NCBI GenBank assembly: GCA_027451505.1
Contig: DAIDJD010000144.1
Span: 1 to 36,088, forward strand
From: a candidate division FCPU426 bacterium
GTDB taxonomy: Bacteria > Oederibacteriota > JAJYGY01 > DAIDJD01
DNA: 36,088 bases
Direction of reading: 5' to 3'
Below, one piece after another: positions 8,387 to 20,813 of this stretch (its first letter is position 1; each line of letters begins with the position of its first letter). A program made the translations under genes and the position numbers. The notes beneath the pieces are model-generated. The model saw only the letters and a list, made by a program, of their open reading frames with translations, ran no database searches and was not told the DNA's origin.

Positions 8387-10320
8387 CGCCCCTCCCCGGC
8401 GGCCGCCCGCTTCCCCGCGCCGCCGCTTCCCCGCGCCAGGGCCGCGCGCAGCAGCGCCAAGTTGCGGGCGAAATCAGCGTCCCCGGGCCAGCGGGCCAGG
8501 GCCCCCTCCAGCAGGGCCGCGGCCTGGGCCAGGCGGCCGTGGGCGGCCTCCAGGCTGGCCAGGGCCTCGATGGCGCCCCGGTCCCAGGGATCCAGCTCCA
8601 ACTGGCGGGTGTACTCCGCCACGGCGTCGTCCAGGCGGCCCTGGGCCGCGTCCAGCCGGCCCAGTTGGGCGTGGACCTGCACATAGTCCGGGGCGTAGGC
8701 CCGCAGTCCGTCGAAGGCCTGGCGGGCCTCGGCCAAGTCGTCGGCGCCCCCCAAGTCGAGCAGGTCGCAGCCGAGGAAGTAGCGGGCCTCGCGAAGGTCC
8801 GGATCGAACTGCACCGCGAGGCGGTAGTGGGGCAGGGCGTCGGCGCCGCGGCCGGCCCGGGAAAGGGCCTCGGCCGCGGCCAGTTCCCTGCCGGCTTGCA
8901 GCGCCAGCAGGGCCCCCACGGCGGGCACCGCCGCGGTCACGCACAGGGCCAAGGAAACCAGCGCGCGCGCCGCCGGTTCCGGGTTGAGGGAAAGCGCCGG
9001 GGCGCGCCGGGCCGTCAGGGCAACGGCCAAGCCCAGAAGCAAGAGGAAGGGCAGCAGCGTGGACGCAAGGAACAGGTCCAGCGAGGCCAGGTTGCAGGCC
9101 AGGCAGCCCGAGGCCGAGGCCAGGACGGCCAGGCCCAGCCCCGCCCCCCCGGGGTCGGATGCCCAGCCCCGGCTGTAGGCCCTCAAGGGCCCCAGGATCA
9201 GGGCCAGGACCGCCACGCAGGCGGCCAAGCCCAGGATGCCGGTCTCGACCAGGATCTGCAGAACCCAGTTCTCGGGGGCCACGACCTCGTAGGCGTGGTG
9301 GGCCAGGCCGGCCAGGGAGGCCGTCGGATGGAAGGGCGGATAGGCGGCGGCGAAAGTTCCCGGGCCCCAACCCAGCCAGGGCCGGGCCCGCGCCATCGCC
9401 AGGCTGCCCCGCCAGACGTACTCCCGGAAGGAAACGCTCACGGCCCAGGCGGCCGGGCCTCCGGTGAGCCGCCCCAGGACCCGGGGCGGCAGCAGCAGGG
9501 GCGCGGCCAGGACCGCGGCCAGGGCCGCCATCCCCAGGGCCTTGAGCCCCGCGCGCCGGGCCGCGGCTCCGGCCGGCGAGCGCCACAGCAGATGCCCCGC
9601 CACCGCGGCCTCCGCGCCCAGGCCCACCAGCCCGGCCTTGCCCGCGGCCAGGAGCAGCCCGGCCAGGGACAACGCGGCCGCGATCCAGGCGACCCGGCGC
9701 CAGGCCAGGCCCTTGCCGGCGAAGGCCTGGTGGAGGAGCAGGGGCAGGGCCAGCACGAAGAACCCCGCCGCGAAGTTGGGATTGCCGAAGCAGCCCGGGA
9801 CCCGGCCCGCGAAATCGGCCGGGCCGGGTCCGGGGAAGGGATCCAGCCCGAAGCGTTGGGCCAGCGAGCGCGCCCCGGCCGCCCCCGCGGCCACGACCAG
9901 GGAGCGCAGGAACCAGGTCCGTCCCCGCTCCTCGGCGAAGAGGTCCACCGCGGCCGCGGACAGGGCCAGGCACAGAAGCCAGCCCTGCCAGGCCGGCCGC
10001 GACGCGGGGGCCAACGGCGAGGCCAGGTACGCCGCGGTGACCACGCCCGCCAGGGCCCCCAGGCCGACCAGGACGCGCACCGGGGGAAGGCGCAGCGGCC
10101 GGTCCCACCAAAGCCGCAGGGCCGTCAGCGCGGGCAGGAAACCCAGGGCCACGGCCAGCCAAAGGCCCTTGGGGGCCAGGGGGGTGGCCGAGGCGGGATC
10201 CTGGAGCAGGACCACGGCGCCCAGGCAAAGGGGCAGCAGGCCCAGGCGCACGGCCTCGAGGGTATGCGCGACCGCCGGAATCCAAGCCGGCTCCGATGGG
10301 GACTTTTCCGCGGGGATCAT
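8383..10320 (-). CDS. O-antigen ligase/polymerase-like membrane protein with C-terminal TPRs
   Basis: 645 residues. Residues about 20-460 contain around ten to twelve hydrophobic segments. A Wzy/WaaL-type core motif GNPNFAAGFFVLALP lies near residue 180, and a large periplasmic-type loop carries YVWRGSLAMARARPWLGWG and the histidines of LAGLAHHAYEV. This layout is that of proteins that polymerise or ligate lipid-linked glycans at the inner membrane. From about residue 475 on there are three or four tetratricopeptide repeats (for example LPHYRLAVQFDPDLREARY and AEYTRQLELDPWDRGAIEAL), likely for protein contacts. The ATG at 10320 overlaps the stop of a second, similar gene by four bases. It may add sugar to lipid A, a pilin or another acceptor; the acceptor cannot be told from sequence. 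Confidence 0.85.
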   Translation of the reverse strand: MIPAEKSPSEPAWIPAVAHTLEAVRLGLLPLCLGAVVLLQDPASATPLAPKGLWLAVALGFLPALTALRLWWDRPLRLPPVRVLVGLGALAGVVTAAYLASPLAPASRPAWQGWLLCLALSAAAVDLFAEERGRTWFLRSLVVAAGAAGARSLAQRFGLDPFPGPGPADFAGRVPGCFGNPNFAAGFFVLALPLLLHQAFAGKGLAWRRVAWIAAALSLAGLLLAAGKAGLVGLGAEAAVAGHLLWRSPAGAAARRAGLKALGMAALAAVLAAPLLLPPRVLGRLTGGPAAWAVSVSFREYVWRGSLAMARARPWLGWGPGTFAAAYPPFHPTASLAGLAHHAYEVVAPENWVLQILVETGILGLAACVAVLALILGPLRAYSRGWASDPGGAGLGLAVLASASGCLACNLASLDLFLASTLLPFLLLLGLAVALTARRAPALSLNPEPAARALVSLALCVTAAVPAVGALLALQAGRELAAAEALSRAGRGADALPHYRLAVQFDPDLREARYFLGCDLLDLGGADDLAEARQAFDGLRAYAPDYVQVHAQLGRLDAAQGRLDDAVAEYTRQLELDPWDRGAIEALASLEAAHGRLAQAAALLEGALARWPGDADFARNLALLRAALARGSGGAGKRAAAGEGR

Positions 10321-12044
10321 CTCAGGATCTCGTCTTTCAGGTGGCGGGCCCCGGCATGCCCCGGGTCCAGGCGCAAGGCCTCGTCGAGTTCGGCCACCGC
10401 GGCCTTGAGGCGTCGTTCATAGAAATAGGCGTAGCCCAGGCTGAAATGGGCGTCGGCGCTGTCCGGGGCCAGGCGCACGGCGAGACGGTAGGCGCGCTCC
10501 GCGTCGGCCGGACGGCCCAGCACCAGGTAGCAGTTGCCCAGGTTCTGGGCCCCGCCCGGGGTTGGGGAGAGCCCCTCGGCGTGGGCCAGGACCCGGGCTG
10601 CCGAAGGGTAGTCGCGCCGGGCGGCCAGGGCGTCGCCCCAGCGTTCCCAAAGGGCCGCATCGTCGGGCCGGGTCCGGGCCAGGGCCTCCAGGGCCGCGGG
10701 GTCGCCCGAATCGGCGAGCGCGTCCACCCGGGCGTCCAGAGCCGCGCCCACCCCCCGGCCGGAACCCGCCCAGCGCTGGGCCGCCGACCACAAGCAGGCC
10801 GTGGCCAAAGCCGCGCAGGCCAGGGCCGCCCAGGGCCTGGCGCCGGCGCCCCGCGGCTGGGGGGCGGGGGGGCGCCACGCCAGCAGGCCCCAGGCCGCGG
10901 CCACGGGCACCAGGATCCCCGGGGCGAAGAAAAAACGGTCGGTCTGGCTCTCCATGAGGACCCCGGCGAGGCCCAGGGCCAGGAGCGGGGCCTGCTCCAG
11001 CGGGGATGAGGCCGCCTGGCGGCGGCACACCCACGCCGCGACCGCGAAGGCGGCCAAGCCGGCCAAGCCGGCGCCGCAGGCCAAGGCGAGGAGAAGTTGG
11101 TGGGGGGATTCCGCGAAGCGGTCGCCGGCGTCGACCAGGGAACGCAGGGCCGGGGCGGCGTGCCCTTGGAAGGCCAGGGCAAAGGCGCCCGGGCCCCAGC
11201 CCAGAAGGGGGCGCTGGAGCCAGAGGCCCAGGCTGGCCCTCCAAAGGGGCAGGCGCTGGGTCGGGCGCAACCAATCCGCGGGCGGGAAAAGGGCGAGCGC
11301 CCCCACTAGGGCGGCCAGTCCCGGGATCCAGGACCGCCTCCCGGGTCCCGAGGCGGGCGCACCGGAGGGCCGGAAGGCGGACGCGGGGAGAAGGAGGGCC
11401 TGGAGGGCCAACGCGGCCAGCCCGGAGCGGCTTTGGGTCGCGGCCAAGGCGGCCAGGGCGGCCCCCAGGACCGCGGCCCGGCGCCAACCCTTGAGGCCCA
11501 AGGCCAGGGGCCAACTCAGGACCAGGAAGGCGGCCAGGCAGTCCGGGTTGCCGTATCCGGCGAAGGCCCGCGGCCCGAAGGGACGTCCGGCGTAAGGGCG
11601 GTAGGGTTCGAAGCCCAGACGCTGGGCCAGCGCGTACAGGGCGACCACCGCCAGGGCCCACTGCCAAGCGCCCAGCAGGGCCCGCCCCCAGGCGCGCGGG
11701 GCCGCGGCGAGGGCCAGGCAGACGGCCGCGGCGCAGGCCGGGACCGGGTCAGGAGACCCCAGAAGGGCGCGGTAGGGGGAGGCCAGGAGGGCCGCTCCGG
11801 CGGCCGCCGCGGCCGCGGCCCAGGCCCCGGCCGAAGCCCAGGATGGGGCGCCCCAGCCCGCGGGTCCGTCCGAGCCCAGGCCCAGGGCCGCCCCCAGGAG
11901 CAGGGCCGCCGCCAGCGCCAGGGCCGCGGCGCCCTTGGGATCGAACAGGCGCGTGGTGGGCAGAAGGATGAGGGCCGCGAAGGCCGCGGCGGCGCCCCAG
12001 CGCAGAGCCCGCTCCAGCCCCTCATGGGCGGCCCGAGCCGGCAT
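10317..12044 (-). CDS. Second O-antigen ligase/polymerase-like membrane protein with TPRs
   Basis: 575 residues, same architecture as its downstream neighbour and probably a diverged duplicate. Residues about 15-400 hold multiple membrane segments, the motif [15 protein letters not shown], and a loop with [20 protein letters not shown] followed by [15 protein letters not shown], where the histidine matches the HH of the paralogue. C-terminal TPRs run from about residue 440 ([37 protein letters not shown]). The ATG at 12044 shares one base with the purM stop (TGATG), so it is translationally coupled to a purine gene. The substrate is unknown. The two tandem copies plus the partial third one at the left edge suggest a family expanded in this genome. 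Confidence 0.85.
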   Translation of the reverse strand: MPARAAHEGLERALRWGAAAAFAALILLPTTRLFDPKGAAALALAAALLLGAALGLGSDGPAGWGAPSWASAGAWAAAAAAAGAALLASPYRALLGSPDPVPACAAAVCLALAAAPRAWGRALLGAWQWALAVVALYALAQRLGFEPYRPYAGRPFGPRAFAGYGNPDCLAAFLVLSWPLALGLKGWRRAAVLGAALAALAATQSRSGLAALALQALLLPASAFRPSGAPASGPGRRSWIPGLAALVGALALFPPADWLRPTQRLPLWRASLGLWLQRPLLGWGPGAFALAFQGHAAPALRSLVDAGDRFAESPHQLLLALACGAGLAGLAAFAVAAWVCRRQAASSPLEQAPLLALGLAGVLMESQTDRFFFAPGILVPVAAAWGLLAWRPPAPQPRGAGARPWAALACAALATACLWSAAQRWAGSGRGVGAALDARVDALADSGDPAALEALARTRPDDAALWERWGDALAARRDYPSAARVLAHAEGLSPTPGGAQNLGNCYLVLGRPADAERAYRLAVRLAPDSADAHFSLGYAYFYERRLKAAVAELDEALRLDPGHAGARHLKDEILR

Positions 12045-13069
12045 CAGACCAGGACGGCTTCCCGGGTTCCCTTCTCGACCCGGCCCAGCACGCGGCCCGG
12101 CATCCCCAGGGCCTTGAGCCCGGAGAGGGCCCGCTGGGCCTGGGCCTGGGCCACCATGAAGACAAGGCCGATGCCCATGTTCAGGGTGCTGTAGGCGTCG
12201 GCTTCGGGCACCCGACCGAGCTCGGTGATGAGGCGGAAAAGGGGCGGCACCTCCCAGGCGTCGCGCCGGATCACGGCCCGCAGGCCCTCCGGCAGCACGC
12301 GCGGGATGTTGTCGGTGAACCCGCCTCCGGTGAGGTGGGCGATGGCGTGGATGTCGACCTTCCGGCGCAGGGGCAGGAGATAGGGGGCGTAGCAGCGGTG
12401 GGGCTCGAGCAGGGCCTCGGCCAGGGTGCGCCCCAGGCGCGGGTGGCGGCGCTTCAGCGGCAGGCGGGCCCGCTCCAGAAGGACCTTCCGGGCGAGGCTG
12501 TAGCCGTTGGTGTGCAGGCCGCTGGAGGGCAGCCCGATGATGGCGTCCCCGGCGCGCACCCGCTCGCCGGTGATGAGGTCCTTGCGCTCCACGACCCCGA
12601 CGATGGTCCCGGCCAGGTCGAAGTCCCCGGGCGCGTAGAGGCCGGGCATCTCCGCGGTCTCGCCGCCGATGAGCACGGTCTTCTGGGCCTTGCAGGCGAT
12701 GGCGAGCCCGCGCACCACCTCGGACGTGACCTTGGGCTCGAGCTTGCCCGTGGCGAAGTAGTCGAGGAAGAAGAGCGGTTGGGCGCCCTGGACCAGGATG
12801 TCGTTGACGCAATGGTTGACGAGGTCCTGGCCCACCGTGTGGTAGACCCCCGCCTTGGCCGCCACCAGGATCTTGGTGCCCACCCCGTCGGTGCTGCTGA
12901 CGAGGATGGGGTCCCGGAAGCGGGCCTTGTCGAAGCGGAAGAGGCCGCCGAAGGAGCCCAGGTCGCCCAGGACGTTGCGGTTGAAGGTCGAGCGCACGTG
13001 GGCCTTCATGCGCCGCACGGCCTCATTGCCGGCGTCGATGTTCACGCCCGCGTCTCGGTAGGTGGTCAT
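12044..13069 (-). CDS. purM: Phosphoribosylformylglycinamidine cyclo-ligase (AIR synthetase)
   Basis: ATP-dependent ring closure of FGAM to AIR, step 5 of purine synthesis. 341 residues, standard size. Conserved blocks: [15 protein letters not shown] at the start, [17 protein letters not shown] (ATP/phosphate site), [54 protein letters not shown] and [13 protein letters not shown]. The ATG at 13069 has AAGGA five bases upstream. A 147-base gap with a hairpin separates it from purF, the longest gap within the upstream half of the operon. Product AIR is the substrate of PurK/PurE, encoded 19 kb away in this window. Confidence 0.97.
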   Translation of the reverse strand: MTTYRDAGVNIDAGNEAVRRMKAHVRSTFNRNVLGDLGSFGGLFRFDKARFRDPILVSSTDGVGTKILVAAKAGVYHTVGQDLVNHCVNDILVQGAQPLFFLDYFATGKLEPKVTSEVVRGLAIACKAQKTVLIGGETAEMPGLYAPGDFDLAGTIVGVVERKDLITGERVRAGDAIIGLPSSGLHTNGYSLARKVLLERARLPLKRRHPRLGRTLAEALLEPHRCYAPYLLPLRRKVDIHAIAHLTGGGFTDNIPRVLPEGLRAVIRRDAWEVPPLFRLITELGRVPEADAYSTLNMGIGLVFMVAQAQAQRALSGLKALGMPGRVLGRVEKGTREAVLV

Positions 13070-13188
13070 GGGATCCTTGGGTCCGATGGGGGAGGGCCGG
13101 CGTTGCCGCGGGTTCGCCCCCCGGCGCCCCGGCCGGCGGCGCGGGGGAACCCGCTGATGCTAGCCCCTGGCGCTGCGATGCTCAAGCC

Positions 13189-13206
13189 CCGCCCGCAGCC
13201 GGGCGG
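13189..13206 (-). terminator. Stem-loop in the purF-purM gap
   Basis: Perfect 7-bp stem CCGCCCG/CGGGCGG with a four-base loop, 10 bases after the purF stop. No T-tract follows on the minus strand. The remaining gap (13,070-13,188) is GC-rich and shows no gene or convincing promoter. Confidence 0.4.
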
Positions 13207-13216
13207 CGCCGGTGCC

Positions 13217-14700
13217 TCAATCGCACTTGGCCCCGCCGCCGGCGGCCAGTCGGGAGTTGGAGACCACGCCGCGCACGCCCACGGGGTAGTCCCCGTCGAA
13301 GCAGGCCTTGCAGAAATCGCCCACGGGCATTCCCACCGCCGCCATCATGCCCTCCACCGTGAGGTAGCCCAGGCTGTCGACGTCGAGGTAGCGCTCGATC
13401 TCGGAGTGGCTCATGGTGTTGATGAGCAGCTCCTTGCGGGTGGGGAAATCCATGCCGTAGAAGCAGGGGTGGGCCACCGGCGGGCTGGACACGCGCAGGT
13501 GCACCTCGCGGGCCCCCGCGGCGCGCAGCATCTTGATGATCTTGCGGCTGGTGGTGCCGCGCACGAGGGAGTCGTCCACCACGACCACCCGCTTATCCTT
13601 TAGGATGGCGCGCACCGGGTTGAGCTTCACCTTGACCCCGAAGTCCCGGATGCTCTGGCTGGGCTGGATGAAGGTGCGGCCGACGTAATGGTTGCGGATG
13701 AGGCCCATCTCGAAGGGCAGCCCGGCGGTCTCGGCGTAGCCGATGGCCGCGGTGACGCCGCTGTCGGGCACCGGGATGACCAGGTCCGCCTCGGCCGGAC
13801 GCTCGCGGGCGAGCTGGCGCCCCAGCTCGCGGCGCACCCGCTCGACCTGCTCGCCGAACTGGATGCTGTCGGGCCGGGCGAAGTACACGAACTCGAAAAC
13901 GCAATGGGCCTTGCGCTGGGGCTCGAAGGGCTTGAGGCTCGTCAGCCCCGAGGCGTCGAGGACCACCATCTCGCCGGGCTCCACCTCGCGCACGAACTCG
14001 GCGTCCAGGAGGTCCAGGGCGCAGCTCTCCGAGGCCAGGATCCAGGCCCCGTCCAGGCGGCCCAGGCACAGCGGCCGGAACCCGGAGGGGTCGCGCACGC
14101 CGATGAGCTGCTTCTCGTTCATCAGCACCAGGCTGTAGGCGCCCTGGACCCGCTTCAGGCTGTCGACCACGGTGTCGGCGAAGCGCCGGCCGCTGCTGCG
14201 GGCGATGAGGTGCACCAGCACCTCGCTGTCGGCGGTGGTGCTGAAGATGCTGCCGTAGGCCTCCAGCTCGCTGCGCAGCAGTTCGGCGTTGGTCAGGTTG
14301 CCGTTGTGGGCCACGGCCAGGCCGCCGCGGGCGTATTCCACGGTGATGGGCTGGGCGTTGCGTAGGCTCGTGCCGCCGGCGGTGGAGTAGCGCACGTGCC
14401 CCACGGCCAGGCGCCCGGGCAGCTTGGCCAACTCGTCGGCGCCAAAGGCGTCGGCCACCAGCCCCATGCGCTTGATGGCGTGCAGGCTGTCGGCGTCGGC
14501 GCTGGTGATGCCGCAGCTCTCCTGGCCCCGGTGCTGCAGCGCGTAGAGCCCCAGGTAGGCCATCTTGGAGGCCTCGGGGTGGCCGTAGACGCCCATCACG
14601 CCGCAGGCTTCCCCGCCCTTGAGGTCCGGGCCCGCGGGCGCGCGCGACTCAAGGGATTCGACCAGGGCCACGAGTTCGTCCAGGCTGCGCACGGGTCTGC

Positions 14701-14704
<4 letters not shown>
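13217..14704 (-). CDS. purF: Amidophosphoribosyltransferase (glutamine PRPP amidotransferase)
   Basis: First committed step: PRPP plus glutamine to phosphoribosylamine. An N-terminal Ntn glutaminase domain starts at the expected nucleophile cysteine (C34 in CGVMGVYGH), which would become residue 1 after propeptide removal. Other blocks are [29 protein letters not shown], the PRPP loop [17 protein letters not shown] and the cysteines of [11 protein letters not shown], so it is the Bacillus-like iron-sulphur type. The GTG at 14704 overlaps the purL stop by four bases (GTGA) and gives 495 residues with an unusually long 33-residue propeptide. The B. subtilis propeptide is about 11 residues. A GTG four codons later is possible, but any in-frame start still leaves a long leader. 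Confidence 0.96.
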
Positions 14705-17036
<2,332 letters not shown>

Positions 17037-17040
<4 letters not shown>

Positions 17041-17735
17041 CGGATCGCCACCGCGCCCAGCAGGCTCTCGAAAAGGACGCGTCCGTCCTCCCCGCCCAGG
17101 GCGGCCTCGGAGGCCCGCTCGGGGTGCGGCATCAGCCCCAGCACGTTGCCGCGCTCGTTGAGGACGCCGGCGATGGACTCCAAGGACCCGTTGGGGTTGG
17201 AAGCCTCCCCCAGGGTCCCGTCGGCGGCGCAGTAGCGGAAGGCCACCTGGCGGCGGTCGTTCAGGCGCCGGAGCGTCTCGGCGTCGCAGTAGTAGTTCCC
17301 CTCGCCGTGGGCGATGGGCATGCGCAGCACTTGGCGCGGCCGGGCCGCCCGGGTGAAGGGGCTGTCGCCGCGCTCGACGCGCAGGTGAACGTCCTGGCAC
17401 AGGAAGCGCAGCCCGCGGTTGCGCAGCAGCACCCCGGGGACCAAGTGGCTTTCGGCGAGGATCTGGAACCCGTTGCAGATGCCCAGGACCAGGCCCCCCC
17501 GCGCGGCGTGGGCCCCCACGGCCCGCATCACCGGCGCGAAGCGCGCCACGGCCCCGCAGCGCAGGTAGTCCCCGTAGCTGAAGCCGCCGGGGACCACCAC
17601 GCAGTCGGTCCCGGAGGGCAGTTCCGCGGACTCGTGCCAGAGCAGGTCGACCTTCTGCCGCAGCACCGTCCCCAGGACGTGCACGCAGTCCTGGTCGCAG
17701 TTGCTCCCCGGGAATTGCAGAACCGCGAAGCGCAT
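17037..17735 (-). CDS. purQ: FGAM synthase, glutaminase subunit
   Basis: Class I glutamine amidotransferase that makes ammonia for PurL. 232 residues, normal for PurQ. It begins [16 protein letters not shown], has [17 protein letters not shown], the nucleophile cysteine C87 in [11 protein letters not shown], and the catalytic histidine-glutamate pair in GLMPHPERA. Four bases separate it from purS, and its stop overlaps purL, giving the order purS-purQ-purL typical of the three-protein complex. Confidence 0.97.
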
Positions 17736-17739
17736 CCCC

Positions 17740-18012
17740 TCAGGCCCCCTTCCCCGGCTTCACTTGCTCGAGCGTGAACTCGTAGCGCTCGATCTGGGTG
17801 TTGGCCAGCAGGCGCGCGCACATCTCCTCGACCCGGGCGCGGGCGCGGGCCGGGTTCAGGCCCTTGGAATCGAGGGTGAGCTCGAGGTATTTGCCCTGGC
17901 GCAGGCCGGCCACCTCGCGGTAGCCCATGGTGCGCAGGGCCGCCCCGACGGCGACCCCCTGGGGGTCGAGCACGCTCGGCTTGAGGGTGACGTGGATCCT
18001 GGCGAGGTACAT
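17740..18012 (-). CDS. purS: FGAM synthase subunit PurS
   Basis: Small (90-residue) subunit that bridges PurQ and PurL in the FGAM synthase complex. It starts MYLARIHVTLKPSVLDPQG and contains GYREVAGLRQGKYLELTLDS, matching the alpha/beta PurS fold and its usual 80-90 residue length. The ATG at 18012 follows AAGGAAGG with a five-base spacer. It lies 27 bases after purB and 4 before purQ. Confidence 0.95.
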   Translation of the reverse strand: MYLARIHVTLKPSVLDPQGVAVGAALRTMGYREVAGLRQGKYLELTLDSKGLNPARARARVEEMCARLLANTQIERYEFTLEQVKPGKGA

Positions 18013-18039
18013 CGGTGCCTTCCTTTGGGCGGGTCCGGG

Positions 18040-19347
<1,308 letters not shown>

Positions 19348-19357
19348 CCCGGCACCG

Positions 19358-19393
19358 AAAAACGACGAACGAAGCCCGAGGGGGCTTCGTTCG
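19358..19393 (-). terminator. Perfect 12-bp hairpin plus T5 in the purB leader
   Basis: On the minus strand CGAACGAAGCCC and GGGCTTCGTTCG form a perfect 12-bp stem with a 4-base loop (19,393-19,366), followed three bases later by five T (19,362-19,358). This is a classic intrinsic terminator, but it sits between a good promoter and the purB start. It is either an attenuator for the purine operon or the terminator of the HEAT-repeat gene placed downstream of a second promoter. Confidence 0.75.
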
Positions 19394-19409
19394 CGGATTT
19401 GGAGCGCAG

Positions 19410-19438
19410 ATTATGCGTTAGGAGCCGCGCCCTGGCAA
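19410..19438 (-). promoter_or_regulatory. Sigma-70-like promoter for the purine operon
   Basis: Minus strand: TTGCCA (19,438-19,433) and CATAAT (19,415-19,410), each 5 of 6 consensus bases, separated by 17 bases. Transcription would start near 19,403, so the purB leader is about 56 bases and consists almost entirely of the hairpin. Confidence 0.65.
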
Positions 19439-19483
19439 GCCCGGGCGCCCCCCGGGGGGACGACGCGGGCGGGCCCAGGCGCG

Positions 19484-19918
19484 TCAGGCCGCGCCGGAAG
19501 GCCGGCGGCGGCGGGGGGGCGGGGCCTTGGTCAGGCGGGCCAGCCCCCGCCGGGCCCATTCCGCGACCCAGCGGTCGGAGTCGACGCAGGAATGCTCCAG
19601 GACCGCCTGGCTCTCGGGGAGGGCCAGGCTCGCAAGGCTCTGGGCCGCGGCCCGGCGCACGTCCACGTCCATGTCCTTGAGGCACGCCGCCAGGGCCTGG
19701 GCCGAGCGGGCCGCCCCAAGCTCGCCGAGCGACCAGGCGGCGCAGGCCCGGATGGCGGCCTCCCGGTCCCGAAGCAGGGATTCCAACGATTCACCGGCCT
19801 CGGTGGCGGAATTTTTGACCAACTCCACGATGGCCGAACGCCGGACCGAGGTAGCCGGGCTTTCCAAATCCGCGAGCAGGCTGGCAACGTCTTTAGCCTG
19901 ACGTTTGCGTTTCACCAT
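19484..19918 (-). CDS. Small HEAT-repeat protein
   Basis: 144 residues made of about three to four HEAT-like (PBS-lyase type) helical repeats: SVRRSAIVELVKNS, AIRACAAWSLGELGAARSAQAL, DVRRAAAQSLASLALPESQAVL and DRWVAEWARRGLARL. Such repeats form a solenoid that binds other proteins; no enzyme motif is present. The N-terminus MVKRKRQAKD and the tail KAPPPRRRRPSGAA are basic. It is preceded by the AT-rich island with a plausible promoter and followed by the purine promoter on the same strand. Partner and function are unknown. Confidence 0.8.
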   Translation of the reverse strand: MVKRKRQAKDVASLLADLESPATSVRRSAIVELVKNSATEAGESLESLLRDREAAIRACAAWSLGELGAARSAQALAACLKDMDVDVRRAAAQSLASLALPESQAVLEHSCVDSDRWVAEWARRGLARLTKAPPPRRRRPSGAA

Positions 19919-20020
19919 CGCGGCCCCAGCCCCCCCACAGTAGAAAAGCTCCCTTGCTGGCGTTTATTTTGAAACATTGTTTTGAATAAATAAAGATAAC
20001 TTTTTCCGAAAATAAACGAA

Positions 20021-20049
20021 AATGTAAAATAGCAAAATTTATTATGCAA
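20021..20049 (-). promoter_or_regulatory. Possible promoter for the HEAT-repeat gene in an AT-rich island
   Basis: Minus strand TTGCAT (20,049-20,044), 17 bases, TACATT (20,026-20,021). The island 19,940-20,080 is strikingly AT-rich against a roughly 70% GC background, so several -10-like sequences occur by chance and this is only the best-spaced pair. No credible gene is seen between 19,919 and 20,164. Confidence 0.4.
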
Positions 20050-20078
20050 AAAAGAAACGAAAAATGGCCGTGAACCAC

Positions 20079-20137
20079 AAAAAGTAAAAGGGCCGGCCCC
20101 GAAGCGCTGCGCTTCAGGAACCGACCCTTTACTTTTT
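20079..20137 (-). terminator. Long (about 28 bp) hairpin terminator after tpx
   Basis: On the minus strand the outer arms AAAAAGTAAAGGG and CCCTTTTACTTTTT pair with one bulge. The pairing continues through GGTC-type wobble pairs and CC/GG to the tip GAAGCG/CGCTTC with a 3-base loop. The right arm ends in five T, so it can terminate tpx. The plus strand also ends in five T, so it could work both ways. Confidence 0.75.
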
Positions 20138-20164
20138 CTGAAACCAATGTTTGAAATCGGGCCT

Positions 20165-20677
20165 TTATGCGAGCAAACGCTTGAGCGCCGCCAAGGCTGT
20201 GTCATAGTCCGGATGGCTCGCCATTTCCGCGACCAGCTGCACGTACGCGATTTTGTCGTCCTTGCCCACGACGAAGAGGGAGCGCGCCAACAGCCCCTGT
20301 TCCTTGACGTAGACCCCGTACTTGACGCCGAAATCGTGGTCCCGGAAGTCCGAAAGCATGCGCAGGTTCGTGATCTGGCCGGCGCTGCACCAACGGTTCA
20401 GGGCCATGGGGGTGTCGCAGCTGATGGTGATCCAGTCCACCCCGGCGAGTTTGTTGGCCTCCTCGCTGAAACGCTTGGTCTGCGCGTCGCAGATGCCGGT
20501 GTCGACCGAAGGGACCACATTGAAGAAGCGGACCTTGCCCTTGAGTTCTCGGCTGTCGAAGGCCTTGCCCAGGCCCGCGAAGGCGGTGAACTCAGGCGCC
20601 GCGTCGCCGGCCTTGAGTTCCGGGCCGACCAGGGTGAGGGGGGTGCCTTTTAGCGAATATTTTCCTGTGCGCTCCAT
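20165..20677 (-). CDS. tpx: Thiol peroxidase (atypical 2-Cys peroxiredoxin)
   Basis: Reduces hydroperoxides with electrons from thioredoxin. 170 residues. The peroxidatic cysteine is C63 in PSVDTGICDAQT and the resolving cysteine is C97 in NRWCSAGQITNLRMLSDF; their spacing of 34 equals that of E. coli Tpx (61 and 95). The N-terminus KGTPLTLVGPELKAGDAAPEF and the end SHPDYDTALAALKRLL are also typical. The ATG at 20677 has GGAGG eight bases upstream. It is followed by a strong hairpin terminator and looks like a single-gene unit. Bases between 20,678 and 20,813 hold its leader. Confidence 0.95.
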   Translation of the reverse strand: MERTGKYSLKGTPLTLVGPELKAGDAAPEFTAFAGLGKAFDSRELKGKVRFFNVVPSVDTGICDAQTKRFSEEANKLAGVDWITISCDTPMALNRWCSAGQITNLRMLSDFRDHDFGVKYGVYVKEQGLLARSLFVVGKDDKIAYVQLVAEMASHPDYDTALAALKRLLA

Positions 20678-20748
20678 GCTTGAAACCTCCGTGGCTCTCT
20701 TGGGGGATGAGATCCGGGAACGGGAGGGAAACGGAATCTCCCGGACCG

Positions 20749-20778
20749 ATCTTAACGCCGGTGCGCCCGCCCGGTAAA
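20749..20778 (-). promoter_or_regulatory. Weak candidate promoter for tpx
   Basis: Minus strand TTTACC (20,778-20,773), 18-base spacer, TAAGAT (20,754-20,749); each box has 4 of 6 consensus bases. It is placed suitably, about 70 bases before the tpx start. Confidence 0.3.
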
Positions 20779-20787
20779 CCGCCGTTT

Positions 20788-20809
20788 CCGCGCCGGCGCA
20801 CCGGCGCGG
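20788..20809 (-). terminator. Perfect 9-bp hairpin after the GIY-YIG-like gene
   Basis: CCGCGCCGG and CCGGCGCGG pair perfectly around a four-base loop, beginning 5 bases after the stop codon of the 20,814-21,257 gene. There is no T-run, so termination strength is uncertain. Confidence 0.5.
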
Positions 20810-20813
20810 AGCG

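Noticed and set aside
19366-19393. CGAAC/GTTCG arms of the purB hairpin as a PurR (PurBox) operator
   Set aside because: The similarity to the Bacillus PurBox is limited to five bases per arm and no PurR gene is seen; the terminator reading explains the structure better.
19893-20147. Open frames of 84-97 codons on the minus strand in the AT-rich island
   Set aside because: They run through the long terminator hairpin, have no ribosome-binding site and their composition only reflects AT-richness.
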